Both the position numbers and the translations under genes were made by a program. From LVI-A0039 sp033105485 (lineage in GTDB: Bacteria > Bacillota_I > Bacilli_A > UBA3375): a stretch of DNA of 64,000 nucleotides. The notes below the pieces were generated by a model. It did no database searches. It had not been told where the DNA came from and saw nothing but the letters and a program-made list of their open reading frames with translations. Shown here piece after piece: positions 6,474 through 15,493 of this stretch. Location: NCBI GenBank assembly GCA_033105485.1, contig CP136956.1, positions 1,178,001 through 1,242,000 of the forward strand, in the 5' to 3' direction. Each line of letters begins with the position of its first letter. Position 1 is the stretch's first letter.

Positions 6474-7778
6474 ATGGAAAAACAAAATTATAATTTCGCA
6501 ACTGCTATCAGTATGGTAATTGGTTGTGTAATCGGGAGTGGTATCTTCTTTAAAGCAGATGATATTTTAGTTGCAGTAAATGGAAACGTAGCAGTGGGAT
6601 TACTTGGATTCTTTATTGTAGGGATCGGAGTATTATTTGGAGCAGTAACAATATCATACTATGCAGAACTTGATAAAGACAATGAGGGTCTTATTGGTTA
6701 CGCACGTATGGCAGTAGGCCGTAAGTTCTCATATGTAGTGGGATGGCTGATGATTTCATGTTACTTCCCAACATTAATGGTTATCTTAGCCTTAATTACA
6801 GCAGACTATATGGGAATGTTACTTGGAATTGATTCACAGTTATTTATAACGGTTGCAACGTTTATCCTACTAGCAACTAATATGTATATTAACCTAAAGT
6901 TCCCTAAGGGAGCTGGACAGATTCAAGTATACTCAACAGTTGCTAAACTTATACCGCTAGTTCTAATCGGAGTTATTGGAGCATTATTCTTCAGTGCTCC
7001 AGTCGAAACTGAAGTGACATCACAAACACTTAGCGGTGGGAGTCCAATGTCTGCATTAATTGCAATTGCGTTTGCCTTTGATGGATGGATTGTTGCAACT
7101 AATATTGCTGATGATTTAGAAGATAGTAAACGTAACTTACCAAGAGCATTAGCTTGGGGATCGGTTGCAATTATGGTAATATATAGCGTTTACTTCTTTG
7201 GATTAACAAGAATCTTGTCACCGGCAGATATTGTAAGTCTTGGAGATGACCACATTATGGTTGCCTCTCAAGCGCTAGTTGGTCCAATCGGAGCAAAACT
7301 TATTTTAGTATTTATTATTATTTCAGTATATGGGGGATTCAATGGAATGACACTTGCATTCGTAAGACTTCCAGAAGAACTAATTGAAATCGGATTAATG
7401 AAGTTGCCAACTAAGTATAAAGATAATAGTTTTAAATATTCTGTAATGTTAGCAAGTTGGATTACAATATTCTGGTTTATAATTGAACAACTTATTGATT
7501 ATGGTTTAATCTTTACTAACTTAGAAGAAACTTTTGATATTTCATCAATGCCGATTGTAATTATCTATATCATTTATATAGTGCTATTTTTAGCAGTAAA
7601 CAAGTTTGTTACTAAACTAGGTATTGGGAAACGTATTTACTTCATTATTATCAGTTTAATTGCGACAATTACTTCACTTATGATTATCGGCGGAAGCTTA
7701 GAAGTTAATGGGTTATTATATATTATAATTTCAATAATTATTATCATTATCGGAATACCAATGTACATTAAAGAATAG
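6474..7778 (+). CDS. APC-superfamily amino-acid permease, probably histidine-responsive
   Basis: A 434-residue integral membrane protein with about twelve hydrophobic segments. The first helix carries the APC signature MVIGCVIGSGIFFKADDIL, and helix six contains AFDGWIVATNIADDL. APC proteins move amino acids by proton coupling or exchange. The start at ATG 6474 follows AAAGGGAG; the longer frame back to 6423 runs through the terminator. The His-rich leader peptide and attenuator immediately upstream suggest uptake of histidine (or a related imidazole compound); the protein sequence alone would not give the substrate. Confidence 0.85.
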   Translation: MEKQNYNFATAISMVIGCVIGSGIFFKADDILVAVNGNVAVGLLGFFIVGIGVLFGAVTISYYAELDKDNEGLIGYARMAVGRKFSYVVGWLMISCYFPTLMVILALITADYMGMLLGIDSQLFITVATFILLATNMYINLKFPKGAGQIQVYSTVAKLIPLVLIGVIGALFFSAPVETEVTSQTLSGGSPMSALIAIAFAFDGWIVATNIADDLEDSKRNLPRALAWGSVAIMVIYSVYFFGLTRILSPADIVSLGDDHIMVASQALVGPIGAKLILVFIIISVYGGFNGMTLAFVRLPEELIEIGLMKLPTKYKDNSFKYSVMLASWITIFWFIIEQLIDYGLIFTNLEETFDISSMPIVIIYIIYIVLFLAVNKFVTKLGIGKRIYFIIISLIATITSLMIIGGSLEVNGLLYIIISIIIIIIGIPMYIKE

Positions 7779-7790
7779 AACAAAAATAGA

Positions 7791-7819
7791 GTCAACTACT
7801 GTTTGTAGTTGGCTTTTAA
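7791..7819 (+). terminator. Terminator after the permease gene
   Basis: GTCAACTAC pairs with GTAGTTGGC around TGTTT and is followed by a T-rich stretch. Confidence 0.8.
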
Positions 7820-7903
7820 TTTTATTAAACGTAGATTAACCATACTGTGGTTTTATGGTGCTATAATGGATGTGTAGTATAGTTTGAAAACGGGGTGATG
7901 TAT

Positions 7904-10081
7904 ATGAAAAAGTTAAAAGTAATAGTAGTAAGTCTAATACTTGTTTTCAGTATCACGTCTATATATTTTGAATTTCAAACAAGTGGGAATGGAAATGAAT
8001 TATATATAACAAGTGATAAAAAGCAACAATCTGAACAAGGAATAGAATTAACAGATGAGCAGTTAGTATCGCTTTTCAATGTCGCATCAAATTATCAAGA
8101 GTTATTAAACGGTTCATTAACTGTTGAGCATAATATAGATTTCAATACAATCGGTACATATAACATTAAGTTTATAGCAAATTACCAAGAAGTATTATGC
8201 TTTGACGATAAAGAAGACGCCGATGGAAAAGGAACTGGTAAGAAAGATAACGGAAGTGTAAATGAAGTTGGAACGTTCTGCCAAAATAACGCAGATGATG
8301 GTGAAATTGGTGATAATGATCGTTATAAATATATTGATAAACAAAAAGAACAAACAGCTAAATTAGAAATAGTTGAGCCAGTACAACAAATGCAATTAAG
8401 TGTATTAAATAATGCAAGTGATTATGAGCATACTGTTTATAATGATCAACAACTAATTGCTAAGTTTGAAGCAAAAGTTTTAGGGAACGCAACTAACCAA
8501 CAAATTACAGTAACACATGAAATTGATTTTGAAAAACCAGGAATTTATGATGTTACATTTAGCAGTGGGAACTTATCAAAAACAGTCAAATATGAAGTGA
8601 TTGATATTTTACCAACGCTAGAGTTAACGACAGAACACACAATTAAAGTTGGGGAATCAGTTGATTTCATAGAAGACTATAAAATCAATGCGTCAGAATT
8701 CGAAGATTATGACCTTAACAATTATGTGAAAATCCATGATAGTAATGTTGATTATAATACACCAGGAACTTATGAAGTAAAAGTATCTGTAAGTGACCAA
8801 GATGGAAACATCGTTATTAGAAAAGTGAATTTACATATTGTAGATGCTGATTCACTTAGTGCAAAACCATTAATAATTAGGAAACGAGGTATTGAATATA
8901 CAGATCAAGAGTTGAAGCAATTATTTGTATTAACAGCTAACTATCAACTTGATTTAAATAATGTTGTAGTAGAACATCAAATTGACTTTAATGAAGTTGG
9001 AGAATATCCAGTTAAGTTTACAGATACTTCTACAGGATTATCTGTAACATCAACATATAAAGTCGTAAAAGATATTGAGCATTCTCTTTCTATCGATAAG
9101 ATTTGTTTAAAATTAGGTGATGAATTTAACGTTCAAGATTACATCGAAGCATACTCAAGTCAAGTAGGTCCAATTGAGGATCAAATGATTCTTGATACTC
9201 TAGAGATTGATGATAGTCTTGTTAATTACAATTCAGAAGGAACTTATCAAGTTAATGTTAAAGCAACTAATAGTGCCGGAGAAGTTTTAAATAGAGTCTT
9301 AGCACTATGTTTAGAATCTGATCCTGATGAAGAAGAGTCAGAAGTAAGCAGTGAAGTAGAATCAGAAGTAAGCAGTGAAGTAAAATCAGAAGTAAGCAGT
9401 GAAGTAAAATCAGAAGTAAGTAGTGAAGTAAAATCAGAAGTAAGTAGTGAAGTAAAATCAGAAGCAAGTGGTGAAGTAAAATCAGAAGTAAGCAGTGAAA
9501 TAAAATCAGAAGTAAGTAGTGAAGTAAAATCAGAAGTAAGTAGTGAAGTAAAATCAGAAGTAAGTAGTGAAGTAGACCAAGAAGAAGTGGATGTTTGCTT
9601 TGAGAAAGTAAATGGAGAGAAATATAAAGCAATCCTATCTAGAAAAATATCAACTGTAGTATTAGCTCCTAGTGATTATGTATCAGATGCGAGACTTCGT
9701 AATTTATTCTGGCAACCAGAGGAAGCAGTAGTAATTCATAATATTATACCTTCTGTCGTTGGAAACTATGCGGTTCGCTTTGAACTAGATGATTGTAGTT
9801 ACACAGGAACTGTTCAAGTAAAAGAGCAAATGGTAATCGATAATGAACAAGACTTAGAAGAGTATTTAGAGGAAAATGGACTTAACAACATTTCTAAAGA
9901 TGAAATTGTTGAAGGTGACTATGTAGTTACAGTAGTTGATGAAGAAACAGATAAGCAAGAATCACATATTATTTCTTATAACTTAGCTAATACAGGTTCT
10001 GAACGTCTATCAACAGTTTATCTATTACTAGGACTAATTACAATTGGTGGCTTAATCATAATAGTTAGGAGTCGCTCTTAA
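7904..10081 (+). CDS. LANTG-anchored Ig-like surface protein with Ser-Glu-Val repeat
   Basis: A 725-residue exported protein. A KK-containing signal peptide covers about residues 1-24. Several Ig-like modules follow, recognisable by (E/D)QLxxLF...I(D)FNxxGxYxVKF patterns (DUF5011/Ig-like type). Residues 479-558 are ten 8-residue repeats of the SEVSSEVK type, encoded by a 24-bp minisatellite. A further Ig-like module precedes the end. The C-terminus has LANTG (694-698), a hydrophobic helix and a final RSRS, a sortase sorting signal with Ala in place of Pro. ATG 7904 follows GGGGTG. The promoter probably uses TATAAT at 7862-7867. It shares module type with the proteins at 42958 and 535. Adhesion or envelope role is inferred. 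Confidence 0.8.
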   Translation: MKKLKVIVVSLILVFSITSIYFEFQTSGNGNELYITSDKKQQSEQGIELTDEQLVSLFNVASNYQELLNGSLTVEHNIDFNTIGTYNIKFIANYQEVLCFDDKEDADGKGTGKKDNGSVNEVGTFCQNNADDGEIGDNDRYKYIDKQKEQTAKLEIVEPVQQMQLSVLNNASDYEHTVYNDQQLIAKFEAKVLGNATNQQITVTHEIDFEKPGIYDVTFSSGNLSKTVKYEVIDILPTLELTTEHTIKVGESVDFIEDYKINASEFEDYDLNNYVKIHDSNVDYNTPGTYEVKVSVSDQDGNIVIRKVNLHIVDADSLSAKPLIIRKRGIEYTDQELKQLFVLTANYQLDLNNVVVEHQIDFNEVGEYPVKFTDTSTGLSVTSTYKVVKDIEHSLSIDKICLKLGDEFNVQDYIEAYSSQVGPIEDQMILDTLEIDDSLVNYNSEGTYQVNVKATNSAGEVLNRVLALCLESDPDEEESEVSSEVESEVSSEVKSEVSSEVKSEVSSEVKSEVSSEVKSEASGEVKSEVSSEIKSEVSSEVKSEVSSEVKSEVSSEVDQEEVDVCFEKVNGEKYKAILSRKISTVVLAPSDYVSDARLRNLFWQPEEAVVIHNIIPSVVGNYAVRFELDDCSYTGTVQVKEQMVIDNEQDLEEYLEENGLNNISKDEIVEGDYVVTVVDEETDKQESHIISYNLANTGSERLSTVYLLLGLITIGGLIIIVRSRS
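9338..9577 (+). repeat. 24-bp coding minisatellite, ten units
   Basis: Ten consecutive units of the type TCA-GAA-GTA-AGC-AGT-GAA-GTA-AAA, differing by a few substitutions (AGC/AGT, one GCA-AGT-GGT variant, one ATA), with the last unit ending in GAC. Unit homogeneity suggests recent expansion and likely length variation between strains. Confidence 0.95.
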
Positions 10082-10152
10082 CAACATATTTATAATAAGT
10101 ACAAATAGAGATTATTGTGTATTAATATCTTCGTATATTGATAGGAGATAAA

Positions 10153-10542
10153 ATGGAACGTGGTTATTTAAATATGATATCAAGACAGGTTGATCCAGTT
10201 CACTATCTGAAAAAAGAGGGTAGTTATTATACGTTAAGTTTTACTAATAGTTACAAGGTGTCTCATGTCCGCGATAATCAAATTATCCACATTGAACTTT
10301 GTTACGATCCCACAACAGAAAATTATATGGGTCCATTTGATGTGAAGCGAGATATATTACCTGCGATAGAACTGAAAACTAAGTTAGATAAGAAGAATGT
10401 AATCAAGTGCGATGCTGAAGTAATTGATGATTTAGAGACTATCAAATGGTTTCAAGACTTATCAGAATTGAATGACTTTAATTACTTCCCAGCTGATTAT
10501 ATAGACGAAATTGTACTTATAAGATACAGTTATAAAAGCTAA
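10153..10542 (+). CDS. Hypothetical cytoplasmic protein
   Basis: A 129-residue soluble protein without a signal peptide or membrane segment, mixed alpha/beta by appearance (ERGYLNMISRQVDPVHYLKK start, IRYSYKS end). AGGAG lies 6 bases before ATG 10153; the upstream GTG-type extension to 10138 overlaps the ribosome site. It is flanked by terminators, so it is a single-gene unit. No family recognised. Confidence 0.65.
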   Translation: MERGYLNMISRQVDPVHYLKKEGSYYTLSFTNSYKVSHVRDNQIIHIELCYDPTTENYMGPFDVKRDILPAIELKTKLDKKNVIKCDAEVIDDLETIKWFQDLSELNDFNYFPADYIDEIVLIRYSYKS

Positions 10543-10568
10543 AGTTACCTTTTTTAGGTAACTTTTTC
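10541..10568 (+). terminator. Terminator before the clpB promoter
   Basis: AAAGTTACCT (10541-10550) pairs perfectly with AGGTAACTTT (10556-10565); the loop is TTTTT and a T-tract follows. Confidence 0.85.
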
Positions 10569-10619
10569 TACAGTATATCCTTGTCCTAAAGTTCACATTT
10601 AAAAATAAGTGCGGAACAT

Positions 10620-10673
10620 TTGACAAAATGTCGTTTTTGCAATATAATATATTCGTAGTCAAATTTTGATTAC
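10620..10673 (+). promoter_or_regulatory. Consensus promoter and +1 inverted repeat of clpB
   Basis: TTGACA (10620-10625) and TATAAT (10643-10648) are spaced 17 bases, a perfect housekeeping promoter. Directly at the expected start, GTAGTCAAA (10655-10663) and TTTGATTAC (10665-10673) form a 19-bp imperfect palindrome. It resembles neither CIRCE (TTAGCACTC-N9-GAGTGCTAA) nor the direct-repeat CtsR box, although the GTCAAA half is CtsR-like. It is a plausible repressor site for heat-shock control. Confidence 0.7.
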
Positions 10674-10712
10674 AAGATTGAAATAAAATCATATATTATA
10701 TAAGGAGCAAGT

Positions 10713-12791
10713 ATGGAAGACAAATTAAAGAATTTGAACAAGTTTGCAATTAACATAACTGACTTAGCACGTGAGCAAAAGTTAGATCCAATTATCGGGA
10801 GAGACGATGAGATTAGAAACGTAATTAGAATCTTATCACGAAAAAGTAAAAACAACCCAGTATTAATTGGTGAGCCAGGTGTTGGTAAGACAGCGATTGT
10901 AGAAGGATTAGCAAACAGAATTATTAGTGGTGATATTCCAGATCACTTACGAAATAAAGAAATATATTCTTTAGACTTAGGAGGCATCGTAGCAGGTGCT
11001 AAGTTCCAAGGTGAGTTTGAAGAACGTTTAAAAGACATTATGAAAGAAGTTAGTGAAAACCAAGATAAAGTAATACTATTCATAGATGAGATTCACATGT
11101 TAATCGGCATGGGGAAAACAAGTGGTGCAATGGATGGTGCTAACTTATTAAAACCGATGCTAGCTCGTGGTGAATTAAGTTGTATTGGTGCAACTACGCT
11201 TAGTGAGTACAAAGAGAATATTGAGAAGGATGCTGCCTTTGAACGTCGTTTCCAAAAGGTATTAGTTAATGAACCATCTTTCGATGAAGCGTTGAGTATC
11301 TTACGTGGACTTAAGTTTAATTTAGAAGCATATCACGGTGTTCGTATTGAGGATGAGGCACTAGTAGCTGCTGTTAAAACGTCTAGTCGCTATATTACAG
11401 AGCGTTTCTTACCAGATAAGGCAATTGACTTAGTAGATGAAGCGGCAGCAAATATTAATGTTCAACTAAATTCTCAACCTGAAGAGTTAGAAGCGATTAG
11501 TCGTGAAGTATTAAAACTAGAAATTGAAAAGAAAGCGCTTAAGGGTTCGAAGAAAAATAAAGAACGCTATAATCAAGTAAGCGAGCAGTTACGCCGTGTT
11601 AAGACAGAGTTCGATGTTCTAAATGATAAATGGCAACTTGAAAAAGAGTCAGCTTTAAAAGTAAAAGAACTAAAAGACAAATTAAGATCAGCTCGTAATC
11701 AATTAAACATTGCGATGCAAAATTTAGAATATGAAAAAGCAGCTAGACTTGAGTATGAAACTATTCCCGGTTTAGAACGTGAACTTGAGGTAGCAAAAGC
11801 AGTAGAAGTTAATAGTAAAATGGTTAGTGATAATGTTACCCCAGAAAGCATCTACGCAATTATTTCTAAGATAACAAATATTCCAGTTGAAAGTTTAAAG
11901 ACTGAAACTAAGGATAAATTATTAACATTAGAATCAAGTATTAACGAACAAGTTGTAGGACAAGAAGATGCCGCAAAACAAATAACAAACAGTATAATCC
12001 GAAGTAGAATGAATATTGGGAACCCGAATAGACCTATTGGTAGTTTCCTATTTATGGGACCAACAGGTGTTGGGAAAACAGAAGTATGTAAGGTATTAGC
12101 TGATATGTTATTCAATAAACGTGAAAGCATCTGTCGAATTGATATGAGTGAATATATGGAGAAACATAGTGTGTCAAGATTAATTGGTGCCCCTCCTGGA
12201 TACGTGGGATTTGAAGAAGGTGGTAAGTTAACTGAGTACGTACGCACAAACCCATATAGTATTGTATTATTCGATGAGATTGAGAAAGCACATCCAGATG
12301 TACTAAATGTTTTATTACAAGTATTAGATGATGGACGTTTAACAGATAGTAAAGGTAAAACAGTAAACTTTAAAAATACGATTATTGTCATGACTTCAAA
12401 TATTGGTAGTAATTTAATGTTAGAGCAAGGTAAACTCGAGTCAGAGCAATTATTAAACTTATTAAAAGATTATTTAAAGCCAGAGTTTATTAACCGTATC
12501 GACAGTATCATTGGCTTCAATAGCATGAGTGATGAGATGTATAAACAAATTGTCAAATTAACTTTAGAAGAACTAAAAACAAGATTAGTAGAAAATGAAA
12601 TAACTATTGACTATGATCAAGATGTAATTGATTATGTATATGAGAATTCATATAACCCAGAATTTGGGGCGCGACCAATTAAACGTTTTGTTCAAGATCA
12701 CATCGAAACTGCTATTGCATATCAGATGTTAAGAGAAGATAGTAGAAACTTAACGATTAAAATAAGTGAAAACGAATTAAATATAATTTAA
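10713..12791 (+). CDS. clpB: ClpB-type AAA+ disaggregase lacking the N domain
   Basis: A 692-residue double-AAA+ ATPase. The first module has Walker A GEPGVGKT (53-60) and Walker B VILFIDEIH (120-128). A coiled-coil M domain covers about 258-360. The second module has GPTGVGKT (449-456), the pore loop GYVGFE (496-501) and VLFDEIEKAH (518-527). The roughly 150-residue N-terminal substrate domain of usual ClpB (about 860 residues) is absent; the protein begins right before the first AAA+ module, as in mycoplasmal ClpB. There is no evident ClpP-docking loop, which together with the long M domain favours ClpB over ClpC. It works with DnaK to rescue aggregated proteins; dnaK is not in the window. 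Confidence 0.92.
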   Translation: MEDKLKNLNKFAINITDLAREQKLDPIIGRDDEIRNVIRILSRKSKNNPVLIGEPGVGKTAIVEGLANRIISGDIPDHLRNKEIYSLDLGGIVAGAKFQGEFEERLKDIMKEVSENQDKVILFIDEIHMLIGMGKTSGAMDGANLLKPMLARGELSCIGATTLSEYKENIEKDAAFERRFQKVLVNEPSFDEALSILRGLKFNLEAYHGVRIEDEALVAAVKTSSRYITERFLPDKAIDLVDEAAANINVQLNSQPEELEAISREVLKLEIEKKALKGSKKNKERYNQVSEQLRRVKTEFDVLNDKWQLEKESALKVKELKDKLRSARNQLNIAMQNLEYEKAARLEYETIPGLERELEVAKAVEVNSKMVSDNVTPESIYAIISKITNIPVESLKTETKDKLLTLESSINEQVVGQEDAAKQITNSIIRSRMNIGNPNRPIGSFLFMGPTGVGKTEVCKVLADMLFNKRESICRIDMSEYMEKHSVSRLIGAPPGYVGFEEGGKLTEYVRTNPYSIVLFDEIEKAHPDVLNVLLQVLDDGRLTDSKGKTVNFKNTIIVMTSNIGSNLMLEQGKLESEQLLNLLKDYLKPEFINRIDSIIGFNSMSDEMYKQIVKLTLEELKTRLVENEITIDYDQDVIDYVYENSYNPEFGARPIKRFVQDHIETAIAYQMLREDSRNLTIKISENELNII

Positions 12792-12793
12792 GA

Positions 12794-12820
12794 AAAACTA
12801 GACTATTAAAGTCTAGTTTT
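12794..12820. terminator. Bidirectional terminator between clpB and the convergent gene
   Basis: AAAACTAGACT and AGTCTAGTTTT form an 11-bp stem with a 5-nt loop, flanked by A-rich and T-rich sequence on the two sides. The stem includes the stop codon of the minus-strand gene. Confidence 0.85.
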
Positions 12821-13244
12821 CTTCTGTCCATCCGTACATATAATTGATTTCAGTCTTCTTATCGGTTGTAATTAAATAACTGTTATAAATATCAGTATCA
12901 TTTTCATATGAACATACTTGACCAGCAACACATGTTGCGACTGGTTGATATACACCATCGATCGGAGCGCTAATTACTGCGTCACTCTTCTTTGAGTAAA
13001 TACTAATGCTAATGTACTCAATTTGGATATTTTCCTTTTCTTCAATACGATCATAATTAATGTAATAATCAGATGAAACTTTTAAGTTAGATGTTACTAA
13101 ATTATTAATTGGCTTAGTTGTCTTTGGAATAAAAATAGTATCCGCAAAAGCAGATTTCCTTGAATAATAGAATCCGATAAATGTTACTGAAAAAACAACT
13201 ATAAACAAAATGCTAACAGTCAATATAGTTTTAAATTTTGTCAT
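12813..13244 (-). CDS. Membrane-anchored hypothetical protein
   Basis: A 143-residue protein with an N-terminal signal-anchor (about 5-27) and an extracytoplasmic remainder containing two cysteines close together (ATCVAGQVCSYEN), possibly a disulfide. It ends in an acidic tail. No family recognised. It is transcribed toward clpB with a shared terminator. Confidence 0.65.
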   Translation of the reverse strand: MTKFKTILTVSILFIVVFSVTFIGFYYSRKSAFADTIFIPKTTKPINNLVTSNLKVSSDYYINYDRIEEKENIQIEYISISIYSKKSDAVISAPIDGVYQPVATCVAGQVCSYENDTDIYNSYLITTDKKTEINYMYGWTEEN

Positions 13245-13301
13245 AATACTCCCACACAGTTATAATAATACCTCATACCCTCAGTACCTATATTATATCA
13301 T

Positions 13302-13333
13302 AAAAGAAACCACTAAATAAATAGTGGTCTTTA
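13302..13333 (-). terminator. Terminator of the minus-strand DUF1700/DUF2085 operon
   Basis: Read on the minus strand, AAAGACCACT pairs with AGTGGTTTCTTTT (one bulged base), ending in T residues just after the DUF2085 stop. Confidence 0.75.
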
Positions 13334-13648
13334 AAATATATAGTGAATAAGTGCTTTTATTAACTGTATTGTAGCGAAACCACTAATTACCCCGGTAATT
13401 AGTCTTCTTGAATTAGTTGAGTTATATTCTGTTTTTAATTGTATAAAACCATCAATATAAGTTAGTGGAAGTAATACTAAAAGTACAGGCATATAAATAA
13501 ATAATCCTAATAAATAACCAATGTATACGCCCTGACACCTTGCGCAAACCGGTAATTGATAGTTACCGATAAAGTAACTGCGATCTGCACGTTGATGACA
13601 AGTAGGGGCGCACACATTCATCGATTTAAGCCATATTTTATTGCTCAT
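13331..13648 (-). CDS. DUF2085 family membrane protein
   Basis: A 105-residue protein with the conserved APTCHQRADRSYFIGNYQLPVCARCQGVYIG block at residues 14-44, in which CHQR and CARC are invariant in DUF2085 proteins, followed by two to three hydrophobic helices. The cysteines suggest metal or redox chemistry at the membrane; the function is not established. Its ATG overlaps the stop of the zinc-ribbon gene by one base (TAATG), so the two are translationally coupled. Confidence 0.8.
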   Translation of the reverse strand: MSNKIWLKSMNVCAPTCHQRADRSYFIGNYQLPVCARCQGVYIGYLLGLFIYMPVLLVLLPLTYIDGFIQLKTEYNSTNSRRLITGVISGFATIQLIKALIHYIF

Positions 13649-13851
13649 TATATTCTTGTTTTAGCTCCGCAATTTCCACAAACAATGTAAGCAGAGTGAC
13701 CTTTTGTTTCACCCATTCCACATAGTCCGCATAATAACCCAGGTAAACCAAAGATAATAACACCAAGGATTCCAGGACAGAATCCAAATCCTTTACGGTG
13801 TTCTTGTTGTAAAACTGTAGTGTTTTCACTACCACATCTTGGACATCTCAT
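13648..13851 (-). CDS. Small zinc-ribbon membrane-associated protein
   Basis: A 67-residue protein with CPRC at the N-terminus and CGNC at the C-terminus, a four-cysteine zinc ribbon split by a Gly/Leu-rich hydrophobic stretch (GILGVIIFGLPGLLCGLCG). It lies between the hypothetical envelope gene and the DUF2085 gene in one operon. Exact role unknown. Confidence 0.7.
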   Translation of the reverse strand: MRCPRCGSENTTVLQQEHRKGFGFCPGILGVIIFGLPGLLCGLCGMGETKGHSAYIVCGNCGAKTRI

Positions 13852-13863
13852 ATCCGCTCCCTA

Positions 13864-14424
13864 TTAGTAAAGTATTTGTTTTAAGTATTGTTCAGCATAG
13901 TCATCAACATCAGAGCCATCTAAATATTGATTTTCATATGCCTCTTGGTCTGCATCAGATAAAGTGTCGAAGGTATCTTCAACAATTCGTACTGCCTCCA
14001 CGATAATACGAGACTGAGTATATGATACAGATTGTGCATAGTCAGTAACTGAGTTTAAGTATGTATTTAGGTTTTTCTTATTCATTGTAATGTTACTACT
14101 ATCAATTTGTTCTAAATCATTCCTTATTGTTTGTCGTTCAGAGTTGAAAGAACTTGTGTTATAGACCTCATTACACTCTTCATTAAAATCACTCTCAAGT
14201 TTGCCGTCTGCAATTGTTATGCTACCAGAAAAACAATCAGAGTCTAAATGCATAATATCAGCCATGTTGTGCATTGTGTTAGTGGCCATAATTGAATCCA
14301 TGCGGCTAATAGAATGAAGTAAGCTTGTTCCTCCAACTACGACACTAAGAATTAATAAAACGATTGTTGCAATAAAACTAACAATTGCAGTAATAACCCA
14401 TTTTTTAAATTTAACAGTTTTCAT
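13864..14424 (-). CDS. Membrane-anchored hypothetical protein downstream of DUF1700
   Basis: A 186-residue protein with a single N-terminal signal-anchor (about 10-33) and a helical, acidic outside domain. Its start overlaps the DUF1700 stop (TAATG). The position in a PspC-PadR-DUF1700 operon suggests an envelope-stress role; a DUF4097-type adhesin is common at this place in other Firmicutes but the sequence here does not show it. Confidence 0.65.
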   Translation of the reverse strand: MKTVKFKKWVITAIVSFIATIVLLILSVVVGGTSLLHSISRMDSIMATNTMHNMADIMHLDSDCFSGSITIADGKLESDFNEECNEVYNTSSFNSERQTIRNDLEQIDSSNITMNKKNLNTYLNSVTDYAQSVSYTQSRIIVEAVRIVEDTFDTLSDADQEAYENQYLDGSDVDDYAEQYLKQILY

Positions 14425-14960
14425 TATAACACCTCACTCTTTGGAAATCTAAGTCTATTTGTAATCATATTTTTAAAGTTAAGAACTAGCATGTATAATG
14501 CCATTACAAAGATTGTAATTGTAACTAGTGATAGTAATAGCCAAACCATTGTAGGTATACTTACTACACTAAATATTAAGATGAAGACTAGTAGTCCGGC
14601 AAAAGTAATGAAGTAACTTAAGAAGAAGATAATCGATCCAATTACAAATAAAATATCAATTATTTTTGCAAGTGGTGCATAAGTGTTTCTATGTGAATAT
14701 TTTTCTTTACTATTTACTTTCTTATTTAAAATCGAATCTTCAAACTGGTTAGTTCTTTTTAGTTCGTATCCAAACTCTTCAGCGATACTAGCTGCCAGTT
14801 CATTAGCTGTTCCTAATTTTTCGATTACAGCTTCGAAATCTTCAGTATCCTCCATATCACTGATGATATAGTCATACTCAGTCACGTGCTTAAGTGCACT
14901 ATCAATATCATATTTTTGTAGTTCTTGATATAGTTGTTCAAGATACATTTCTTTATTCAT
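14424..14960 (-). CDS. DUF1700 family membrane protein
   Basis: A 178-residue protein. The N-terminal cytoplasmic part has the family pattern M..E.YL..L...L..Y......EY..I...MED..DFE..I..LG....LA..IA.EFG, followed by three hydrophobic segments. I start it at ATG 14960 because that matches the family N-terminus; it overlaps the padR 3' end by 8 bases. DUF1700 proteins accompany PadR regulators and PspC and act in envelope stress or lipid-related functions that are not well defined. Confidence 0.85.
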   Translation of the reverse strand: MNKEMYLEQLYQELQKYDIDSALKHVTEYDYIISDMEDTEDFEAVIEKLGTANELAASIAEEFGYELKRTNQFEDSILNKKVNSKEKYSHRNTYAPLAKIIDILFVIGSIIFFLSYFITFAGLLVFILIFSVVSIPTMVWLLLSLVTITIFVMALYMLVLNFKNMITNRLRFPKSEVL

Positions 14961-15279
14961 TGTTCTCCTTTTGTGATTGTCCACAATTTGCAATAAATTG
15001 TGACAACTTTTCCCATTCAACTAAAAGTGCTTCTAAATATTCTGTACCCTTAGTAGTTAAAGTATAATATTTTCGCCTTTTTGAATTATTCTCAGACTTA
15101 AAATATGAGTCTAAAATTTCAGATTTTTCTAAGCGTTGTAAGATTAAATAGATTGTTCCTTCTTTAACATCAATCTCACTAGCAATGAATTTTCCGATTT
15201 CATATCCATAATTATCTTTAACGCTAAGTGACTTTAGAATAGCAAGTTCAATAGTCCCTTTTTTTAATTGCGTATTCAT
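14953..15279 (-). CDS. PadR family transcriptional regulator
   Basis: A 108-residue winged-helix protein: LKKGTIELAILKSLSVKDNYGYEIGKFI, then EGTIYLILQRLEKSEILDSYF and a wing with RRKYYTLTTKGTEYLE, all diagnostic of PadR. PadR proteins are dimeric repressors relieved by small ligands or membrane stress. Placed between pspC and DUF1700 in one operon, it is probably autoregulatory through the three 21-bp repeats upstream of pspC. Confidence 0.92.
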   Translation of the reverse strand: MNTQLKKGTIELAILKSLSVKDNYGYEIGKFIASEIDVKEGTIYLILQRLEKSEILDSYFKSENNSKRRKYYTLTTKGTEYLEALLVEWEKLSQFIANCGQSQKENNE

Positions 15280-15291
15280 AATCGTCCTTTA

Positions 15292-15480
15292 TTAGTAATT
15301 TTTTATTGGTAAGATCATCCAAGCGATAATATATGTTGGTAAGATTGCCCAAAATAAAACGAATCCTAAAAAGACTGTGACAATACGCACTAGTGATTTA
15401 TCAATCGCAAAATATTCAGCTATCCCAGAGCAAACTCCAGCAATAACTTTATCATAATCATTTCTATATAATTTTTTCAT
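15292..15480 (-). CDS. PspC domain envelope-stress protein
   Basis: A 62-residue protein that is a complete PspC domain: KLYRN...KVIAGVCSGIAEYFAIDKSLVRI followed by a hydrophobic stretch and WMILP. PspC proteins sit in the membrane and relay envelope damage. It is the first gene of the pspC-padR-DUF1700 operon; AGGAGG precedes the ATG. Confidence 0.9.
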   Translation of the reverse strand: MKKLYRNDYDKVIAGVCSGIAEYFAIDKSLVRIVTVFLGFVLFWAILPTYIIAWMILPIKNY

Positions 15481-15493
15481 TTTAATTCCTCCT

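Noticed and set aside
9267..9632. Antisense Leu-rich frame
   Set aside because: Shadow of the 24-bp minisatellite on the other strand.
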